From: Trichoplax adhaerens
Taxonomy: Eukaryota > Placozoa > Uniplacotomia > Trichoplacea > Trichoplacidae
NCBI RefSeq assembly: GCF_000150275.1
Contig: NW_002060943.1
Coordinates: 10,076,209 to 10,140,208, forward strand
Reading direction: 5' to 3'
DNA: 64,000 bases
Shown here: one piece after another, positions 33,581 to 48,200 of the stretch
How positions within the stretch are numbered: position 1 is the stretch's first letter
Layout: each line of letters begins with the position of its first letter
Program-made: the position numbers and the translations under genes
Notes under the pieces: generated by a model
What the model was told of the DNA's origin: nothing
What the model saw: only the letters and a program-made list of their open reading frames with translations
Databases searched by the model: none

Positions 33581-36271
33581 TCACAACACAAATTTTCCCA
33601 AAATAATTCCGATAATTAAAGCAACGATCATATAAACTACTGGTGAAATTTGCTGGTTTGGGGTTTCTACTACAGATGGACTACTAACATTTTGGGAAAC
33701 ACTAGTCTTTTGAGGAAGACTTGGTTGCAATTTTCGCTGGCGTATATCAGTCTCCTAAAGTAAACTTACATGTTAATCAGAGGCGTCCACTTGCCCATAA
33801 TATGATATAAATTATAAACACGGAAAAGACTTACCTTAGTTTTATCCACGGTAATTTTAGGCTATAACAGAAGAAATAAAGATGTTATATATTCGGGATG
33901 AGGGGTATATTCAAACCCTTAAAATCTAAGACTACGAAAATTACGGCTTCTCAGTATCGCAATACAGCACGAACCTCTACTTCATGAGCGCTATCAGCAG
34001 GAATCGATGTGTTCGTACTAATTGGTTGGGGGATATTTTGCTGTTGGGGAGAATCTTCAACCTTCTCCTTAGCAGGTCCCTGAGTAACAACTGCATGTGT
34101 GTTTTCATCCTAAAATACGTATAAAATTTACTAATTTAACGCGAGACACAATATTACAGTAAGTCCAGTAGTTGGAAATCATATCACCGCTTTAACAAAT
34201 ACCTTATTTGCATTTTGTGATACAGGTTCGAAAACACACTTTAATTTCGAATCCATCACTGAAGCCGAGTTCACAGCTTTCCACTAATAAATACAAGTAT
34301 TTAAAATTAGAGTAATAACTTCTCGAGCAGTTGATCTAACGTTATTTTAGAATGCAGAACAAGGGAAGTCAACTTAAATCAGGTACTTATTTAGTCAGCT
34401 CATATACATATAATCCTAAGATCAATAACATTTAAACCGATTAAAATACATGTAATAATGGAGCAAGGCCAACGCCAACTTGCTAAATGCTACACGTTGG
34501 GTTAAAATCTAATAAAACGATTTAAAAACTACCGAAATTGATGCCTATATTTACTAAGGTACTTACCACGTCCCCAGATGACATGTCCGACGGGGGATAA
34601 ACAGACTGAACCATAAATTTATGCTTGGTAGTTTTATCGCTAGGATCATGCGCAAGAGGTTGCAGCATGACTAAATCATTAATTACGAATAAAATAAGCC
34701 AGATCAATTATAGTTATCAGTAAAGCAAAAACTGTCAAGTAACTTTATTGGACACGTTATTAAGCTCACATACTTGAAACAACCAATGAATCTTGCGGAT
34801 CAATGATACCATTATTTGGCCGCACACAATAATGCTTAGGTACAGTAGTTTTTACCTTAAAGCAAATTCTTTTGTCGGTAGGGTTAGCTAACTTTAACTG
34901 AGTTGTAACTACTTTGTCAAAAGGACCTAATAAAGTAATGAAACATATTGTACTTTGTTACTTCATACCGCGAATAGCCTTACATCATGCAAACGAATCT
35001 AACAAGCTTCTGCAACATGAAATGGAACAATCGCAGTAAAGCATTAAAAAGTGAAAGAATACAATACATCTAAAATTCGAAACTGCAGTAATTTTAGAAG
35101 ATGATAAATAACCAATACCAATCAAAACGATTAACAGCACTGAATATCATACAAAATTCAAAGGTATCTCATATTGATTGACATACGGTAAATAAAATTA
35201 GCGTATGATTAATCATGTCACCATTACTCATTTGCATCAGAAAGTACCCAGCACACGTACATCTTTCACAATGCAATTGAAACTTTTTAGTTCTTTGCAG
35301 GGCCTATTATTTAGGGGCGAAATACTATAGTAGTTGCCAGTAATTCAAAGACCACTTAATATTTATGTTAACAAATCATTATTATCATTATTTACCCGTC
35401 CGGGGAATAGCTGTACAGTACAGTGCACTACTGCGCTATGATCGACTACGGCTCGTTTATGCAAGATGTGTATGCGCGCTTTTCAATGAATGATTATGTA
35501 TTACGATATATCCAGGAACACTAGATACCCCGCCGTACATGATATTAAAATTTTGTACACGTTCTCAGCTGCTGCATCGAAGTTTAGTCCAGATGAGCTA
35601 TTTACCATGCTTCAAAGAACAAATCACTGTACAACCATATACAGTATAAAGTTGTAAGTGCAAAATTCGCAATAGTCAGATCAACCGACCAATCATAAAT
35701 ATTACAGGCAGTAGGGCGAAGTATAAAATGTTATTCAACGAAACTGATATTTGCTGATTCGTAGCTGATAGTCGCCAATTTGTACGGCCCCACCGATATA
35801 AAGTCACTATTCGATCATGTTGTACTCACAATTACAGCATTAAGGAAAAGTCTAAGAACATTTCGCTGAGATACTGCATATCAAATGCGATTTAATGTAT
35901 CATACAGTATTAAAGGCTTGCTCTCAATGTACTTTACGGAATTTTAGCCATTCGACATTTGGATTTATCCACTAATACGACGAGATTATATCCCTTACAA
36001 AGGTTAAAACTTGATTTTTAAATGTACGGTATCAGACTAGATTAATAATTAACCAATCACAAACGGAAGATGCTATGACATTGCTTCAAATTATCGTACG
36101 TGAATTCCGTCATTTTAGTCGAAACGTCATGCCAACTTTGCAACTAACAAGCTACTTGTCACTATGTACACAGTACATTTCAATATCCTATTTTCTTTAT
36201 GAGCACTTCTTACCTTTAAATCTCAATTCGGTACTAGGATCTAAAATTAATGCTTGTTCCACTTTCGACAT
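33581..36271 (-). CDS. VAPB: VAMP-associated protein (VAP-A/B type), MSP domain plus tail anchor
   Basis: Seven exons, all phase-consistent: 36271-36214, 34926-34774, 34670-34567, 34283-34203, 34109-33975, 33861-33835 and 33754-33581 (TGA). Total 243 aa, the usual VAP length. The MSP domain (about residues 1-125) shows [21 protein letters not shown] and [18 protein letters not shown]. It also shows [14 protein letters not shown], which is the FFAT-binding face with conserved Lys/Thr, and [22 protein letters not shown] segment, a polar Gln/Pro/Ser linker and a C-terminal membrane helix ([19 protein letters not shown]) follow. VAPs are tail-anchored ER proteins that dock FFAT-motif partners at membrane contact sites. 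The symbol marks the A/B family; an early animal would have a single co-orthologue. It is divergent from NHE8 across a GTACW-rich gap. Confidence 0.95.
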
Positions 36272-36422
36272 TTCGCTTCAATTTAATCTTTCATGGGAGT
36301 TCTCCGTAAAAAAAAAACTGAAAATTAATCCAAAGCGATACGAATAGTCGAATACCACGTTCACTTTCAAAAGACTCCAGTTACATGATACGGTATAACT
36401 TCACGCGCAGATTAATTAATCA

Positions 36423-37003
36423 TTGTACTGTATTGTACCATACGGTGAATGTACAGTACAGTACTACGTTTACAGTACAATGTATTGTACTACCAGTACA
36501 GTATAGTGCTTCGTACAGTTCCTCAACCTCTAGGGGTTTGGCCTTGTAATGCTATACAAGCTTAATACAGCACAGTATAGTACAGTGCAGCGTTGTCTTT
36601 AATACAATACACCAAGTAGAGTACGTGAGTAGTCATACTGTACGCTATACTGTACAGTACTGTACAGTACAGTAATCTGCCGGCATTGAAATTTATACAG
36701 TACAGTATATGTACTGTACACTGTGCAGTAGGATTGTAGGTACTGTACTGTACTGTAGAGATGATTTCTGACTGTGCAGTACCGTACTGTACGGTAGTTT
36801 TCGAGCATGAAGTCTAAAGTCATAGTCTGTACAGTGCAGACGTATGAATGCAGTACACTGATACAGACAGTACCGAGTTTACCAGTGCTGTTGCTGGTAT
36901 GAACTATGAACATATTGTATGCACAGGGCACAGTGATTGTGAGTCAATGAATTAATAATCTATATACTGTACAGTACAGTACTGTACAGTACTGCACAGA
37001 CAC
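36423..37003. repeat. GTACW cluster upstream of VAP
   Basis: Runs at 36449-36510, 36560-36590, 36636-36674, 36699-36730, 36739-36757 and 36965-36999, beginning about 150 bp upstream of the VAP ATG in the VAP/NHE8 divergent gap. Confidence 0.87.
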
Positions 37004-38046
37004 ACTAGTATGACATCGTGTTTTTGCGCAGTAGAATTATTTTTGTTTTGTTCAAGTTAACTTTAACCTTAAACCATAGAGGCGACAGTATACAGTATAA
37101 CATCCGTACTGTGCTATACTTTACAAATAGGTGGTTGCAGCTTGTAAAAGACAAGCTTCTACTAGTGCAATATTTCTACTCCTTACCATGACTAGAAAAT
37201 TCTGTACGCTGATTCATAGATAGTGGTTGACTACAGTATTTAAAATTGTTCCGATTATTTTTACAAACGTTGGCATACTGAAAGTCAAATTTTTAAGAGC
37301 GATCTATGACTATGAGAATGACTACCACAAGTTCCCTTCTTAATGAAACAAGATTCAATGAGTAAGCAAGCTTATCACTGATCATCTACATTACTTAAAC
37401 CTTAATAATATGTAATAGAATTTTTCTATGACTATAATAACAGTAAATTGCAAATCGAATGTCAACCTTATTAAATTAATTAACTAATACTGTACAGTAC
37501 TGTATAGTGCAATATATGCAAAAATAGGTAGAACCATACTGTATAGTTAATTAACTCTACTTCATTAGCACCATAGAACGCAGGAGTTAAGCGGTTTACA
37601 TTTCAGTATACGCGTATTCCTACGTAATTTAGAACTTACTCAAGTCTGTAAGCATTTCTATAATTTTCTCTACCTTAAAGGCTTCAATTACGTACTTTAT
37701 TTACATACCTAGTAATAGTCACTCATTTAGCAACCTTTTTACCCTACTACAATACTAACTATGCTCAAGTACTGTACTGTATATAGTCGTAGAAAAGCAT
37801 GCAAGATTTCAATGTTTTTTTTAAAGCAATGATTCTACAAAATATATTATACATACAATACAGTAATGAAATTTGTTGCTGCATTTAAATGAGAATTACA
37901 ATATTGTCCAGATAATTTTAAATCTTCATTGAAACTATTCAGAAAGTACTAATTTGGAGCTATATTGTACAGTACTATAGCCTTTTACTACTTATTAGGT
38001 GTAGCAAAGCAAAGCTTATTATTATTAATTCATTTTATTTTTCCAG
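37004..38046. other. Upstream region of NHE8, first exon expected here
   Basis: The NHE8 model needs an upstream exon ending with two bases of a split codon. One possible start is the ATG at 37761 with a donor after ATGCTCAA (it would give MLK then SYFANHS), but nothing conserved supports it. Isolated GTACW runs occur at 37489-37506 and 37769-37782, and one TACGCGTA at 37609-37616. Confidence 0.35.
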
Positions 38047-41000
38047 ATCATACTTTGCGAATCACTCTACAACGGACTTCATTACGTTGAAGATAATCAA
38101 CACTACTACGTTACCAATAAGTACAACATCTGAGTCGGACATTACGTTAACAATTTTTTTCTTATTGTTAATACTGGGTGAGTATGGTTATTTATTTACT
38201 TTATTAAAGGTGCATCCATGCTGTATATTAAAACGGTTTTTATTTTCTCTGCTTTATTTGCATGCAAACGATTTAACGATTTTACTAGAGCATTCCTAAA
38301 TTAATTGGGGTACTTTTGCCTACTAGGATAAATTACTCTGAAAACTAGGGAATTTACAATCAAGAACTACTTTAATTAACTACTAAAATTTACAGAAGAT
38401 ATCGTACTACATAGGTGATTACAAGTGTAAGCTTATGACATCATTTGCAATAGTTACGATTAAAATTTGGAACCATAGTTGGAACACAACAATAATATAC
38501 TGTATATTAAGCCGACTCAGAATACACGAAATTACCTTGTAATATGGCATGACATAGAATTATCCAGGCGCAACTTTTTACAACTTTCTGCATTCTGAAC
38601 CGGCCTACTATACTATAGTATACTGCATGGACTATTAGAAGGAAAACCTACTAGACTTTCTACTAGCAGTCTTGTTACTGTACATTCACAGAACAGTACA
38701 GTACTGTATACCGCACTTGCATCTTCGACGAGTATCTCAAACTTACTTGTTTCAGCAGTAATTTCTATGTTACGTCAGATACAATCGATGGAAACGGTAG
38801 AATCTTTAATGCTTTAACCTAACGTTCGTTTTGCAAATATCATTTAATGTGCTGTAGTATTACAATATTCTAATATTACTATTAGAAGCTAATAAATGAA
38901 ATTATTCTATTGACAAAAATAGAATAGAAATCGTTTCATTACCGTAATATATGTATACTCTATGCCTAGGCGTTTCAAACTTAACTTAAAATTTTATAAC
39001 ACATATCAATGTTAAGATCATCATTGAAGTTACTCCATTAACTTAACTCAAGATGTGCTTTATTGCTAAAACAATACACAAATTTATGTCGATTTATCAT
39101 CATAATCAAAATAACAATCGTCTTTCAGTAAGTAAATGTAGATTGCCGATCATAATTAATTACTGTAATCACTGTCAAGTTACCTTAATAATTATTTGAT
39201 ATTATAGAGCACCTTATAGCAATTATACTGCTAATATACAGTGTAATATAGAAAACGAAAATGTGCTGATGTATGATGTACAGTGTAAATACTCACTTCT
39301 TATTTTCAAAATACTGAATATTTTATAAATAATTTGATAGAACGAAGTTAAAATGATTTAATAATATCACAAGTAAGTTTATGAAATGGGCTATGCGCAT
39401 GTTAACAGAGCTTTTCCTTCATGTATACGCGTACTTAATTAAAGCTGTTTAACAGCACACCTACACACCAGTGCCTGTATTTCATCCCAAATAACTGTAT
39501 AACCGAAATGTTTATAAAGCAAGTCAGGAAAAGAATATTGTATTAACTCTATGAATTAACTTCTATATCAAACACGATTCTGATTTCACCCATTTCTATA
39601 TAGCCTTTTGTATCCTTTTGGTATACACCTTCATAAAATTTAAGATTCATGCAGTGCCGGAAAGTATCGCCATCATTATCTTTGGTAAGATTTAATGTCT
39701 AAACCTTCCTGTTAATTTTAAACGTCATTAATATCATATTACTTATATCCTCATCAGTACATAATACTATATGCTATATATTAGTAGCAACAGTTTAATT
39801 AAATATCGTCCTGTTTTGCAGTTTCGTATTTTGCTATATATATAAATCAACATTCTTAATAATTTCTAAGAATCTCATTATCAAATTAATTGATTCCGAA
39901 ATCGCTACTGTTTAACCAATTAAACAGGAGCCATAATTGGAGGTATTTTACAAGGTATGAAAGACTTCGATTTAGGAAACTGGCAGGTATCTACTATTTC
40001 AATCATTATAAGTAATAATTTACTAACAAATTTGTTCATGAGCTTAGCCAGCGCTCCGAATGCAATACCTAAAAACAATGCAATAAGTATTGTACATCTG
40101 ATTCCTCTTGGATAAATATTACTAGTGGTATCGACATTCTGTTTATTCATCTAATAATTGTATTACAATAATTTTGTCGGTGTGTATGTGTGTATATGTA
40201 CTTTTCAGTACATACGAAGCGATGGGTGTACTAGTTATCATTAACTTTATGTAAGAACCGTAAACAAAGATTTACACATCATCTTGATATATGAGTATAT
40301 TCAATTTTGCTAGGGATTACCAGGCCTTGATTTTGTTGATTCAATAAATCTTTTGGCTATTACTATCAATCACAAAACGTGATTATATACTGTATGTAAC
40401 TGCTAGTATTTTACCCTCCGAATATACTAATTCATACTCCCTACCATTCTCGTTTTAGAAAGAAGAAGTTTTCGATCCAACATTTTTTTTCGTTGTCTTA
40501 TTGCCCCCAATAATCTTCGAGTCAGGGTATTCCTTGCATAAGGTATTATTTAGCAAGTATAAATGTAAATTGATATAATAAATTACTAAGATGTTTCGTT
40601 TTATCGAAATCACTACCATATTGTCTTTCATTTTCAATTTGATCACGCCAGTTACTAATAATTTGTTTAATATCTCATATTAGAGGTTATGTAACATTTT
40701 ATCAGCTTGTAATATAATATTCTCGTATAGTAAATAAGTCCCTTAAATCTTACGTAATTCTAATTACAGTAGCATGAAGTACCAAATTGTATGTTAAATT
40801 TATACACTCGTTCATAAGTATAATTAATATCAATAAATGTAGGGTAACTTCTTCTTTAACATTGGATCAATACTAACATTTGCTATTATTGGTACGGCAA
40901 TTTCCGCTATCGTCGTCGGTGGAGGGATCTACTTACTTGGAATGGTAATGTTTCTTTGATTATATGGAATTAGCCTAAATACCTGATATTCTCTAGTTGT

Positions 41001-44000
41001 AACATACAGACAATGCAACAGTAAATTCGTCCTAAAATTTGTGTGTATAACTTCGACTGTAAAGCTCAGCTGTAAACTATGGTATATTATTAAATCGATC
41101 CTTTGTAATAAGGAAAATAGTGCCTTATTGTACGCTATGCTTTCTCATCAGTAATATCATAAGACTTCAATATCAATCACGCATAAACCAAAATAAATTT
41201 ATTGCTTAGTATTATGCAAGTAGTATTACGTCTCCAAGCTACTTTAGCATATACATATAATAACTAATAACTGTTTTATTTCCTAGGCTCAAATCATATA
41301 TCCCCTGACTCTTACCGAAAGGTAAAATTCTTGTATTTAATATCAACAATCGTCAGGATAAAAATGATGAACTTACATCTTAATTTAACATTTTTTAGTT
41401 TTGCTTTCGGCTCCCTTATCTCAGCTGTAGATCCCGTTGCGACTTTAGCCATATTTCATGCATTAAATGTTAATCCAACATTAAATATGTTAGTGTTTGG
41501 TGAAAGCGTATTAAATGATGCTGTTTCTATCGTTATGACGAAGTTAGTATAAAAATTGCAACACTTTTCTAATTATTATTTGTAGTTGTGATATCATTAA
41601 CGGTTCTCTATTGCAGTTCTATCTTAGAATTCTCGAAAGCTCAAGCTTTGGGTGGATCTACCTTAGCGGCATTTAAAGCCATTGGACATTTCTTTGTTAT
41701 GTTCTTTGCATCTTCTAGTATAGGGATTGCATTCGCTTTGGCAAGCGCTCTGATATCCATAATACATCTTTCTAAAGCAAATCTATCGCACATCTTAACT
41801 ATGTATCACAACTAAACATTATATGGACCGTATAGTAATTACTTCTATTTTTGCTTAATGGATACCAACTAGAGACTGAAGACAAAGTACGGCAGTAATA
41901 TGGAACTACCTTCTTCCAGTAAACCTAAGGCTATTTCACTTACACTACTATATGCAACATCATAAACGAACCATCTTACCTGAAATACAGCAATAATAAT
42001 GTCCTAGATTCGAGTTATCGCGCCTTGTTATTTCTCTTCCTTTTAGAAATTTTATCAAATTATCCATAAAAATTTATCGTTATTTATTTACAACAGTTTT
42101 CTAGCGCGGTTTGGAATACTTACAGTACGTGTGGATTTGCAAACTGCTGTCAGAGCTTCACACAAATTATGATCGCGTCTTTCGTGAAAAGATATTAATG
42201 TGAAGATAGATTACGTTAACTTACCTGTAAATTAGGTTAAGAGATTACTATCAACCCCGTAAATTAAACGTATTACATTGGCATTAGTTCTCTTGATATA
42301 AATACCGTTATGATATTTTTGTATGATCGATATTAAATAATCCTCTTTAGCCTAACATAATATACCTTTCTTCACATACTGGTAAACAACCTTTATCAGC
42401 TTTCATAGTGATCGTATTGCGAAAATGAAAGTCACATACGAGTATGCAACGGATATTTTCATCAGTTCTATAAGCATCTAGTAAACATTAAAAATCAGTT
42501 TTAGAGTTTCAACTATAAAAATTAAACATTTCTCTGAAAATGATTTATTCTTTAACGTACGTAAATATTTAAACACTTTCAGCTTAGAAATAGTCCTTCT
42601 CTAGAACTAGGGATGCTGTTAATATTTTCTTATTTGCCATATAGCTTATCAGAAGGATTACAACTATCAGGTAACAACATAAATATTTCTGCCCTCGTTT
42701 ATAATATTTAATTACAAGTTACTGTGTTGAATCAATTTTACCCATAATAACTTAACCAAAAACTAGGGATTATGGCTATCCTCTTTTGCGGTATCGTTAT
42801 GGCGCATTACACTCACTTCAATCTCTCTCCTGTAACCCAAATGACCGTCCAACAAATTTTTAGAACTGTAGCTTTCATAGCAGGTTAGCGATCTAAATAG
42901 TAATATACCGTGATATAAATCCTTTAAAAAAATCTGCGCAAAATATAATAATACTACAGTATCAAAATAATCGTTTTCATTATTTAATTTAGAAACTTGT
43001 GTTTTTGCTTATCTTGGTATGGCTCTGTTCAGTTTTAATCATACTTTTAAGCCGGCTTTTATAATCTGGAGCATAGTAAGTATCTATTAATAACGCAAAA
43101 TTCACGACCGTATTCGTTATACCCAAACAGCAAATGCAACAGAAGCTCTATATTTAGCGAATAAATGAATAGCATAATATTCTCGTTTTTTGAACCATAG
43201 ATTCTTTGCTTGCTCGGTAGAGCTTGTAATATCTTCCCCTTAAGTTTAGTCGTCAATCGATTTAGAGAAGTTAAAATATCTAGGAAAATGCAGTTTGTGA
43301 TGTGGTTTAGTGGTAGGTGAAATACAGCTTAAGCATAATAATTTTTATTAATGCCTATAAATTAGATTAATATCCTCAATCTTAATCTTTATAGGTTTAA
43401 GAGGCGCCATTGCATTCGCGCTTAGCATTCATATTGAATTCGACCATGAAAAGCGAAGTATTATCATAACTTCTACTCTTATTATTGTCTTATTCACAAT
43501 TTTGGTATTAGGCGGATCAACACTGCCACTACTTAAGGTAGGTATAAATACGCTACATCAAGTAAAGGGCCTAAAAACTATTTCAGTATTATAATCTGGA
43601 TTATTTCGTTACATGCACAATTCAAGATTAATAACAGCATCAGTGATAAAAATGGTGGCCAGTTACTAAAATTGATTGTCTTTACAACTCAGTATTTAGG
43701 CGTACAAAGTAACAGTAAAGTAACGCTGAATAAAACTGAGGAAATGGTATCGTCATGAACAATCACTATTTGCGTGAATTTGAAATCCCATTGGATCTGA
43801 TACTTTAATTAACTCATTGCATTCTTAAAATTACCTTTGCCTTATGTAGGGTAATGCTATAGATACAGATGAAATAGAGCACACATTCAGATCTGGAACT
43901 TCATTGAAGGGATTCGCTCGTATTGATTCTAAGTACTATTCGCCTTAGATTAATTATAAACGCCTTACCTACTATACTTATTCTCTGATCTAAAGCTATA

Positions 44001-44241
44001 ATTCCAAATTATTCCATCTATATTGCTTTCAAGGTACCTTAGTCCTTTTTTCAGAAGACACGTAACTCATCAGGTAGGCCTCTTGTACGTATTTAAACTA
44101 TTCTAAACCTAATCCAATTCGTTTATTTTTTACTGGCAGGAAGTCCATGCTGCGCAAGCTGAACTTAAGCGAGTTACTAATCAATGGTATAGAGATATCA
44201 GGACATCAGATTCTGATGAAGAAAGAACCGATTTGTTATAG
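38047..44241 (+). CDS. SLC9A8: Sodium/hydrogen exchanger, NHE8 type (5' end incomplete)
   Basis: Sixteen phase-consistent exons: 38047-38177, 39604-39684, 39928-39986, 40459-40542, 40843-40944, 41287-41321, 41399-41542, 41617-41802, 42588-42670, 42767-42883, 42993-43075, 43201-43312, 43395-43537, 43850-43932, 44034-44073 and 44140-44241 (TAG). About 527 aa are visible; human NHE8 is about 580. Key motifs are [62 protein letters not shown], and [13 protein letters not shown] with the ion-binding ND pair. Further on are [67 protein letters not shown] and [13 protein letters not shown]. The tail holds [18 protein letters not shown] and an acidic end. It exchanges Na+ or K+ for H+ in Golgi/endosomal or apical membranes. 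The N-terminal exon with the ATG is not identified. Confidence 0.95.
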
Positions 44242-45290
44242 TTCGTAGTTATATATTACCGTTCATACGGTACTCTCACAACTAAAATATTCTTTACAAA
44301 AAAGTTAATGCAAAGACAGCTACACCAATAACGAAACTGTGTTATAATGAAAATTGCGAAAATGGAATATTTATAGGATAGATAACTTTACCGCATATCA
44401 TCTATACGAAATTTTGAAAGTAAAAATGATGCTTTTTTCTTAAATTCTCTATCCGTTCTGGAAATTAGTTTTCTTACGGTAGATGGTATAGTACAAATCA
44501 TGTCGGAATTACATGTGAGTTTACCGATATACGCGTAAACTATCGACTCAAATCAACTACTTTATCACAATTAACAATATAAAGGAATCCTCTTGAATTA
44601 TTTATAATATTGCTTGTACTTGATTACTTTTTACCCAGAAGAACGGTACTTCTTACGATTTTGCCAATGTTAGAAGCTATATCTGTGGTGTGCAAGTTCA
44701 TATTTGATTACTGTAAGGACAATAGACAAGTTTTCATTACCGGCATTATAAAATATTAAATCATTTCCATCTGAGTGACAAAACCTAATCTATATATTTT
44801 AATTAAGTATAGTTTAATATTAGTAATAAGTAGTTTTTAAAATGAAAAGACTCATCAATGATAACATAACTATCATCTAAAATTTACTTTTATTATATCT
44901 GAATGCTTCAGAAATCAAGTGTCTGTAAAAATAATACATGAAATGCTAATTCCTTATTAAAACAGTACCAGAACTTTTGAAATTAGGCAATAAACATTTT
45001 AAAATGAATACTACTGTTAGTATAAAATCGTATCAAAAGAATCTCTTAAGCCACCTAGTGACAGTTATTTAAAAAAAGTGTACGATGGAAATATACTTAT
45101 AAATGACAAATCTACATATACTCTCATTAAAGTAATGCAAAGTATATTCAAACTATTAAACATATTTACATAAAATCCGTGTTTTTCTCTTTATTCCCGT
45201 TTGGGTAATATCAAATTCTATTGATATATAGCATAAAAACATTCAACATGTTATAAATATTTGTCTCCAATGACTCATCAAAAATAATTC
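44242..45290. other. Convergent gap NHE8/TET, no gene seen
   Basis: About 1 kb of AT-rich DNA between two 3' ends. One TACGCGTA lies at 44530-44537. No GTACW run was seen. Confidence 0.55.
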
Positions 45291-48200
45291 CTATGGGCGA
45301 AACCAACGCTGATAGGGCCCACTTACTACCGGTTTTGTATCTCCTATTGACTTTACAAGAGTGTTAGTACTAGTTGGCAATGTGAAAATTCCTCTAGTAT
45401 AAATTTTAATGTTATCACAAGTTGTAGTATTATCAGTGCTAGAAATGGCCTGCTGATTTGTTGTCAGTCCAGTGAGAACTTGATTTCTATGATTCAAATC
45501 AAAAATTCTAAATTTTGAATCAGTAGTCGGATATGGGCCTACAGAACGTTTCATGCTTGACGGAAATGATGTATTGCCATAATTTAATGGATTATTACCG
45601 CTAGTATGTGCTCGTAAAGGAGTTTTACCAGTATTATTATAAAGATGTTGTTGATTTCGAAATTTAATTTCTTTTTGACGTAAAAGTTCGCGTTGACTTG
45701 CTTTCAACGTTTTGTGGTGAAAAAAAGTCATAGTTATCCGTTGGGGATGTGAGCGGTCGGGGCTTTGTATTGGAGTGGTAGCCCGAACTTCTTTACTACT
45801 ACACTCAATTAATAATGATCCATGAGGTAATGTTAACCCTATACCACTCGTGCCAATCCCTATTGCACTGTCGCTATCTAGGGTAGTATGTACCCTTTCT
45901 ATACCAGCAGGTAATGCAGATTCAAATTCATCAATTCCAGAGTTTTGTAAAAACGACGTAGAATCGCCTAATCCATTTCCTACTATCTCACTCATATCAT
46001 AAGGCGAAAGAATGCTATCATCATTTATATTTGTTGTTGATGATCTGGATAATGGCCGGTACATAGGATAAATATGGAGTTGGTTCTTGACATTTTCATC
46101 TTCAGGATCTTTCAAGAGAGTACAAACCTTGAGACGTATAAAGAAGTTTTTAAACACTGACTTTTTTAGTATTAGTAATGCCTGTACATATAATTCGACA
46201 AATATTTTTTTTAAAAACCTCCAATTTAATCGCATTAGGTAAACTATAACACACCATAAAATGCCTTTATCTTTATATTTACTGTTATGTGATGAATGTG
46301 CGTTAATACTGTTAGCAATATACAATAAAATTTAACTAGTATCTTACCATCGATGCTCCATCATCTAGGCCCTCAGTATTAACATGGTTATGTGCACAAA
46401 AGTCCAACGAGCATATAACTCCAGAAAAGGGACCATTTTTTTCTTCATTTATGCTTTTGCCTACACAGTTTTCTTGATACTTGATCTGGAACAATTAGTA
46501 ACAACAACTACAATTAAGACCAAATCTTTAAAACTGAAATTTCTCTCGTTTTACCTGATTATTATATGCCCAAGGGGCAAATTTTTTATAAACAGGAGCT
46601 AAATCAGCTGCCAAAGATTCAAGGGCTTCTGCTAATTCTTGTTCCTATAATTATGATTGCAAGAATATACCTATTTACTACTTCACTGCCGATAACTACC
46701 GTCAAATTGTATTGCACCTTCGCGCTATCAGCTAGTTGATAAGCACTAGCGTTCAAGATGATTTTTAAACCATCGTCTTCCGTTTGGTACATATTTCCCA
46801 AAGTAAAAGCAGCTCCTTCTCTCTGGTTATCAGTTCCTTGACAATGGCAGTCTTGCCTAATTTATTGAAGAATACGCGATTCTAAGAAACTCTGATTTGT
46901 TAAAGTATATCACAATCCAAGACAAAAAATTCTTAAGATAATGATTTCAAGAATTGCCTTTCATTAATGCCATATGAGACTTTATCTGATGGATATTGCG
47001 ATAATATAGTAGACAATTGAGCATACAGGACATTAGCACGATCAGGATGAATGCCATCCCACGCAACAATAGCCATCAGCACTACAGACGCTTTACAAGT
47101 ATGGCCACGACGGCGATGAACCAAGGCCAATAATTTCTCGGATTTAGATATGCGTCTAATCGCCTAACAGATAATAATGATTGTAACCGTGACTGTCAAT
47201 TCATCTGTTACTTTCACTAGAACTAAAGTCCATTGTATTCTGTGCTCTACATACCCATTCAGCTCTCGGACATCCATCTGATGTTTTTGACTCAACTCCG
47301 GTATATTCAACCTGATATTTGACGATATTATCAATAGAGTTACTACGCACATAACTTTATTACCGTAACAATTAGCTTTACTCGACATATTCATCAAATT
47401 TATTTCATAAAAATCTAACCTCTATAACCCGAAGCTTAGATTCATCTATCCGAAACCTAATTGAATAGCGTATAGCAAAATAATGATCAACAGAAATCAT
47501 CTTACCGATTGTAACTATAAACTATCCTATATGTAAAAGTGACTAATAATTTTACAATGAAACTACAGATTGAAAGACTATCCATACTATAAACACAAAC
47601 TAAGGATGACTACAGAACCAGATGTTTGCATTGTTATGCACTTAAACCAAGACAAACCTGTCTCTTAACATTTCGCGTAATTCCTCAGTACTTCCTGCAA
47701 CTCCTAACTGGGTGTAAAAAGGAGCTCCGTCTTCGTCTATAAAACAAATTAAAGTGTTTTACGAGTACATCAAAATACTATACAATTTGTACTACATTGG
47801 GATTATATAAATAACTTCGCATTTAATTTACCTTGACATTGGCAATTGTAATCTAAATGATCATGCTGCTCTTCCGCATATGACACCGATTTTGTTTTTC
47901 TTGATTTACGTTTCTTTCTTTCAGACTGAGAATATAATCTTTGCGTCTGCATACTACTACTATCGCATTCCATCATATCAGGTTCTCTTCGATCGGTGTG
48001 CTCTTTTTTAACTGATTTCGAAGATTGCATTTTCTGTAGATTGTTATATCGCATACAAAATATTTAGAACGCATTTGCAGTATACCAAAAACTAAGCAAT
48101 TACACACTCTAATTGTTTATATATATATATATGAAGTAAAATCACATAAACAGAAAATATAATAATCTGAGGGAGTTAAATTTATAATGATGTTCTGCAC

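Noticed and set aside
33339-33635. 98-aa plus-strand ORF
   Set aside because: Antisense to the VAP last exon and its 3' region; a shadow of the real gene.
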